DNA of 64,000 nt, taken from the NCBI RefSeq assembly GCF_012999535.1, contig NZ_JABBWV010000001.1, positions 868,001 to 932,000 of the forward strand. The letters run 5' to 3'. The stretch is from Microbispora sp. H11081. GTDB lineage: Bacteria > Actinomycetota > Actinomycetes > Streptosporangiales > Streptosporangiaceae. Below, piece after piece: positions 60,313-64,000 of this stretch; position 1 is the first letter of the stretch; each line of letters opens with the position of its first letter. Position numbers and translations under genes: made by a program. A model generated the notes under the pieces. That model saw only the letters and a list, made by a program, of their open reading frames with translations, had not been told where the DNA came from and searched no databases.

Positions 60313-61353
60313 ATGCGGGTTCATGCCTACGCCGCGCCGGCCGCCGCCGAGCCGCTCACGCCCACGATGATCGAACGGCGTGACGTCGGCCCCGGCGACG
60401 TGCTCATCGAGATCGAGTACGCGGGCATCTGTCACTCCGACATCCATACCGTCAAAGGCGAATGGGGACCCCAGCCCTATCCGCTGGTCCCCGGCCACGA
60501 GATCGTCGGCAGCGTCACCGAGTCCGGCGCCGCCGTCACCAGGCACCGGGTGGGCGACCGCGTAGGAGTGGGCTGCATGGTCGACTCCTGCGGTGAGTGC
60601 GTCAACTGCCGGAACGGCGACGAGCAGTACTGCCTGGACGGGATGGTGTCCACCTACGGCGGCCTGGACCGGGACGGCACCGTCACCCAGGGCGGCTACA
60701 GCACGCACGTCGTCGTCGACGCCGGTTTCGTCGTGTCGGTGCCCGAGGGCATCGACCCGGCGGCCGCGGCGCCGCTGCTGTGCGCCGGCATCACCACCTA
60801 CTCGCCGCTGCGCCACTGGGCGGCCGGTCCCGGCAGGAAGGTCGCCGTCGTCGGACTCGGCGGCCTCGGGCACATGGCCGTGAAGATCGCCCATGCCATG
60901 GAGGCCGAGGTCACCGTGCTCTCGCAGTCCCTGAAGAAGCAGGAGGACGGCCTGCGGCTCGGAGCCGACCACTACCACGCCACCAGCGACCCCGACACCT
61001 TCGAGCGGCTCGCCGGCCGGTTCGACCTGATCGTGAACACGGTCAGCGCGGCCATCGACGTCGACGCCTACCTCGGCCTGCTGGCCGTCGACGGCACGCT
61101 GGTCAACGTCGGCGCTCCCCCCGAGCCGTTGAGCCTCAACGTGTTCTCCCTCATCAACGCCCGGCGCTCCTACGCCGGGTCGGTGATCGGCGGCATCGCA
61201 GAGACGCAGGAGATGCTGGACTTCTGCGCCGAGCACCGCATCGGCGCAGACATCGAGCTGATCTCGGCGGAGCAGATCAACGAGGCGTACGAGCGTGTCC
61301 TGGCCTCCGACGTCCGCTACCGGTTCGTCATCGACGCCGCCACCTTCCGCTGA
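60313..61353 (+). CDS. Zinc-dependent alcohol dehydrogenase (AdhP/YahK type)
   Basis: This 346-residue NAD(P)-dependent medium-chain dehydrogenase has a catalytic zinc site Cys40, His62, Glu63 and Cys156. The structural zinc site is Cys92, Cys95, Cys98 and Cys106, and the cofactor loop is GLGGLG (180-185). The family (cinnamyl-alcohol/YahK-like) reduces aldehydes. ATG 60313 is preceded by AAGGAG, ten bases away. The divergent XRE regulator is the likely controller. A perfect 26-base palindrome after the stop is the likely terminator. Confidence 0.92.
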   Translation: MRVHAYAAPAAAEPLTPTMIERRDVGPGDVLIEIEYAGICHSDIHTVKGEWGPQPYPLVPGHEIVGSVTESGAAVTRHRVGDRVGVGCMVDSCGECVNCRNGDEQYCLDGMVSTYGGLDRDGTVTQGGYSTHVVVDAGFVVSVPEGIDPAAAAPLLCAGITTYSPLRHWAAGPGRKVAVVGLGGLGHMAVKIAHAMEAEVTVLSQSLKKQEDGLRLGADHYHATSDPDTFERLAGRFDLIVNTVSAAIDVDAYLGLLAVDGTLVNVGAPPEPLSLNVFSLINARRSYAGSVIGGIAETQEMLDFCAEHRIGADIELISAEQINEAYERVLASDVRYRFVIDAATFR

Positions 61354-61381
61354 CGCGCACGCCCTCCGCCTCGCGCTCGGA

Positions 61382-61440
61382 CGGTGTCCCCGGAACGCGC
61401 GCGCGTTCCGGGGGGCGCGGGGTTCCGGGGGATCCGTCAG
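61382..61440. repeat. Direct repeat 1 with perfect 26-base palindrome (adh terminator)
   Basis: CCCCGGAACGCGC / GCGCGTTCCGGGG (61388-61413) is an exact palindrome just past the adh stop, followed by GCGCGGGGTTCCGGGGGATC. The block is closely similar to direct repeat 2 at 62171-62242, which forms the end of pruA. Between the two copies lies the toxin-antitoxin pair. Confidence 0.75.
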
Positions 61441-61496
61441 GGTCGCCTGAGGTCGGGGCGGACGGCGTGCGGGAAGCTGCTGAGGACTGAAGCCGC

Positions 61497-61769
61497 TCAG
61501 AACCGGTAGGCATCCCGGCGGTGCTTGACCACCTGGATCGTGACGGCGTGCTTGTCCTCGTCGATGCGATAGGCCACGCGGTAGGTTCCGCGCCGGGCGA
61601 CGTGCAGCCCTTGGTACGGCTCCTGGAGGGGCTTTCCCACCCGCCACGGCTCTCGGGCTATCGCGCCGGTGATGAGCTCCCAGGCGGCGGCGGCCACTTC
61701 CTCCGGCAGACCGCCGCTAAGGGCACGGCGTGCCGGCGGCGCGAGGAGGACGCTGTATCGGTCGCTCAC
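61497..61769 (-). CDS. RelE/ParE-family toxin
   Basis: This 90-residue protein is the toxin of a type II pair. The RelE fold is seen in VLLAPPARRALSGGLPEEVA, then LQEPYQGLHVARRGTYRVAY and VKHRRDAYRF. Conserved Arg residues (RRGTYRVAYRI, HRRDAYR) and the terminal aromatic fit an mRNA interferase acting in the ribosome. Its GTG overlaps the antitoxin stop by four bases (GTGA), so it is translated after the antitoxin. Confidence 0.9.
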   Translation of the reverse strand: MSDRYSVLLAPPARRALSGGLPEEVAAAAWELITGAIAREPWRVGKPLQEPYQGLHVARRGTYRVAYRIDEDKHAVTIQVVKHRRDAYRF

Positions 61770-62053
61770 GCACTTGCCTTACCGAGACGAGCGGCCATGA
61801 TGGCGGCCATGTCGGCCTCTGTCGTCACATCTCCCCTCGCCTCGGCTGCGGCGGCCTCGACGAGATCAGCCCGCATTTCTGGATCGGCGAGTATTTCGAG
61901 GGTCTCCTGCAGAGATTCCCACTCCGCCACCGACACGATCATCGCGTGCGGGCGCCCGTTTCGCGTAAGAGTGAAGTGGTCGTGCTCACGGGCGGCCCGA
62001 TCGGCCAACTCGGTCAGCCGGTCTTTGGCCTCACTGATCGGGATTATCTCCAT
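61766..62053 (-). CDS. Phd/YefM-family antitoxin
   Basis: This 95-residue antitoxin begins MEIIPISEAKDRLTELADRA, the Phd/YefM DNA-binding part, with RNGRPHAMIVSVAEWESLQE next, and an acidic C-terminal helix (VTTEADMAAIMAARLG) that would wrap the toxin. ATG 62053 is preceded by TACTAT ending six bases upstream and by no ribosome site, suggesting a leaderless message. A perfect 18-base palindrome overlaps the promoter, the expected autorepression site. Confidence 0.9.
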   Translation of the reverse strand: MEIIPISEAKDRLTELADRAAREHDHFTLTRNGRPHAMIVSVAEWESLQETLEILADPEMRADLVEAAAAEARGDVTTEADMAAIMAARLGKASA

Positions 62054-62059
62054 AGGGCC

Positions 62060-62089
62060 ATAGTAATTGAGTGGCCGGAATTCCGGCCA
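62060..62089 (-). promoter_or_regulatory. TA-operon promoter and operator
   Basis: TACTAT (62065-62060, minus strand) is a -10 ending six bases before the antitoxin ATG. TGGCCGGAATTCCGGCCA (62072-62089) is a perfect 18-base palindrome just upstream and would overlap the -35 region. Confidence 0.65.
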
Positions 62090-62170
62090 GAACACCGGCC
62101 AGAAGCCCCGGGCACGCTTTTGTCGCTCGCCGGCCCACCGCTCTATAGCGGGCAGGTGAGGGCCGGACGG

Positions 62171-62239
62171 GCGGTGCCCCCGGAACGCGCGCCGTTCCGG
62201 GAGCGCGGGGTTCCGGGGGCACCGGGTTCCAGGGATCCG

Positions 62240-62242
<3 letters not shown>
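62171..62242. repeat. Direct repeat 2 (pruA terminator region)
   Basis: CCCGGAACGCGCGCCGTTCCGGG-type palindrome, then GCGCGGGGTTCCGGGGG and, after a 16-base insertion relative to copy 1, GGATCCGTCAG. The end includes the pruA stop codon. On the minus strand this is the terminator of pruA. Confidence 0.75.
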
Positions 62243-63912
<1,670 letters not shown>

Positions 63913-63916
<4 letters not shown>

Positions 63917-64000
63917 TTACCCCTCAGAGCGCGTAGGAAGAAGGCGACGTTGGCCGGGCGCTCGGCGAGGCGGCGCATGAAGTAGCCGTACCAGTCGTCG
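63913..64000 (-). CDS. Proline dehydrogenase, C-terminal fragment
   Basis: The last 28 residues before the TGA at 63913-63915 read DDWYGYFMRRLAERPANVAF and FLRALRGK, the C-terminus of the monofunctional proline dehydrogenase (PRODH) that precedes pruA. WYGYFMRRLAERPAN is highly characteristic. The gene continues beyond the right edge. It feeds pyrroline-5-carboxylate to PruA. Confidence 0.85.

Overview
The window reads as an ordinary piece of chromosome from a very GC-rich actinomycete, probably Streptosporangiales. This rests on codon use saturated with G/C in third positions, frequent GTG starts, leaderless-type promoters, an LprG-like lipoprotein next to its efflux partner, an F420/PPOX-type protein, LuxR-type two-component pairs and a scpA-scpB-rluB-aroH-tyrA-cmk-der gene order. 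The lineage is an inference; no rRNA or tRNA gene is visible.

Region 1 (1-19.6 kb) is core housekeeping on the plus strand. It holds the end of uvrB, a lipoprotein, a LigA-type DNA ligase, a DUF4126 membrane protein, pyrG overlapping a Nudix ADP-ribose pyrophosphatase, xerD, a ParA ATPase, scpA, scpB, and a pseudouridine synthase with a ~420-residue Arg/Gly-rich extension. These are followed by aroH and tyrA, then cmk and der. Between tyrA and cmk a minus-strand pair is inserted: an MFS exporter and a MerR DNA-binding domain fused to a PP2C phosphatase.

Region 2 (19.6-29.4 kb) is regulation, transport and metabolism: a DesK-like histidine kinase with its LuxR-type regulator, a divergent cupin/MarR pair around a nested palindromic operator, an LprG-lipoprotein/P55-like MFS operon, MarR/CDF, a phosphopantetheinyl transferase, Xaa-Pro aminopeptidase, a CBS protein and a small Smr-domain gene.

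Region 3 (29.34-33.94 kb) is a small genomic island. The 3' end of the smr gene is repeated three times in direct orientation (29339, 33204, 33913). Just inside the first copy lies the decayed C-terminus of a tyrosine integrase. The cargo has visibly lower GC: a DUF3885-like protein, a 546-residue protein made of a HTH, a coiled coil and nine ~35-residue helical repeats, a divergent two-helix membrane protein, and a VOC-family protein. This is the best candidate here for an undescribed system.

Region 4 (34-49.6 kb) holds a gene with no standard start codon, an MBL hydrolase, dhaKLM, a cyclase/TPP-enzyme pair, PlsC, a large ATP-binding LuxR regulator, a secreted M4 protease, a PPOX protein, and an ECF42-type sigma factor with its DGPF/YCII partner.

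Region 5 (49.6-64 kb) is accessory. It has gene relics (SDR, CBS, DUF4383), a secreted ThuA protein, an orphan histidine kinase, a nucleotidyltransferase-like protein, lipoproteins, a regulator/alcohol dehydrogenase pair, a RelE/YefM-type toxin-antitoxin module lying between two copies of the pruA terminator region, and the pruA/proline dehydrogenase operon at the right edge.
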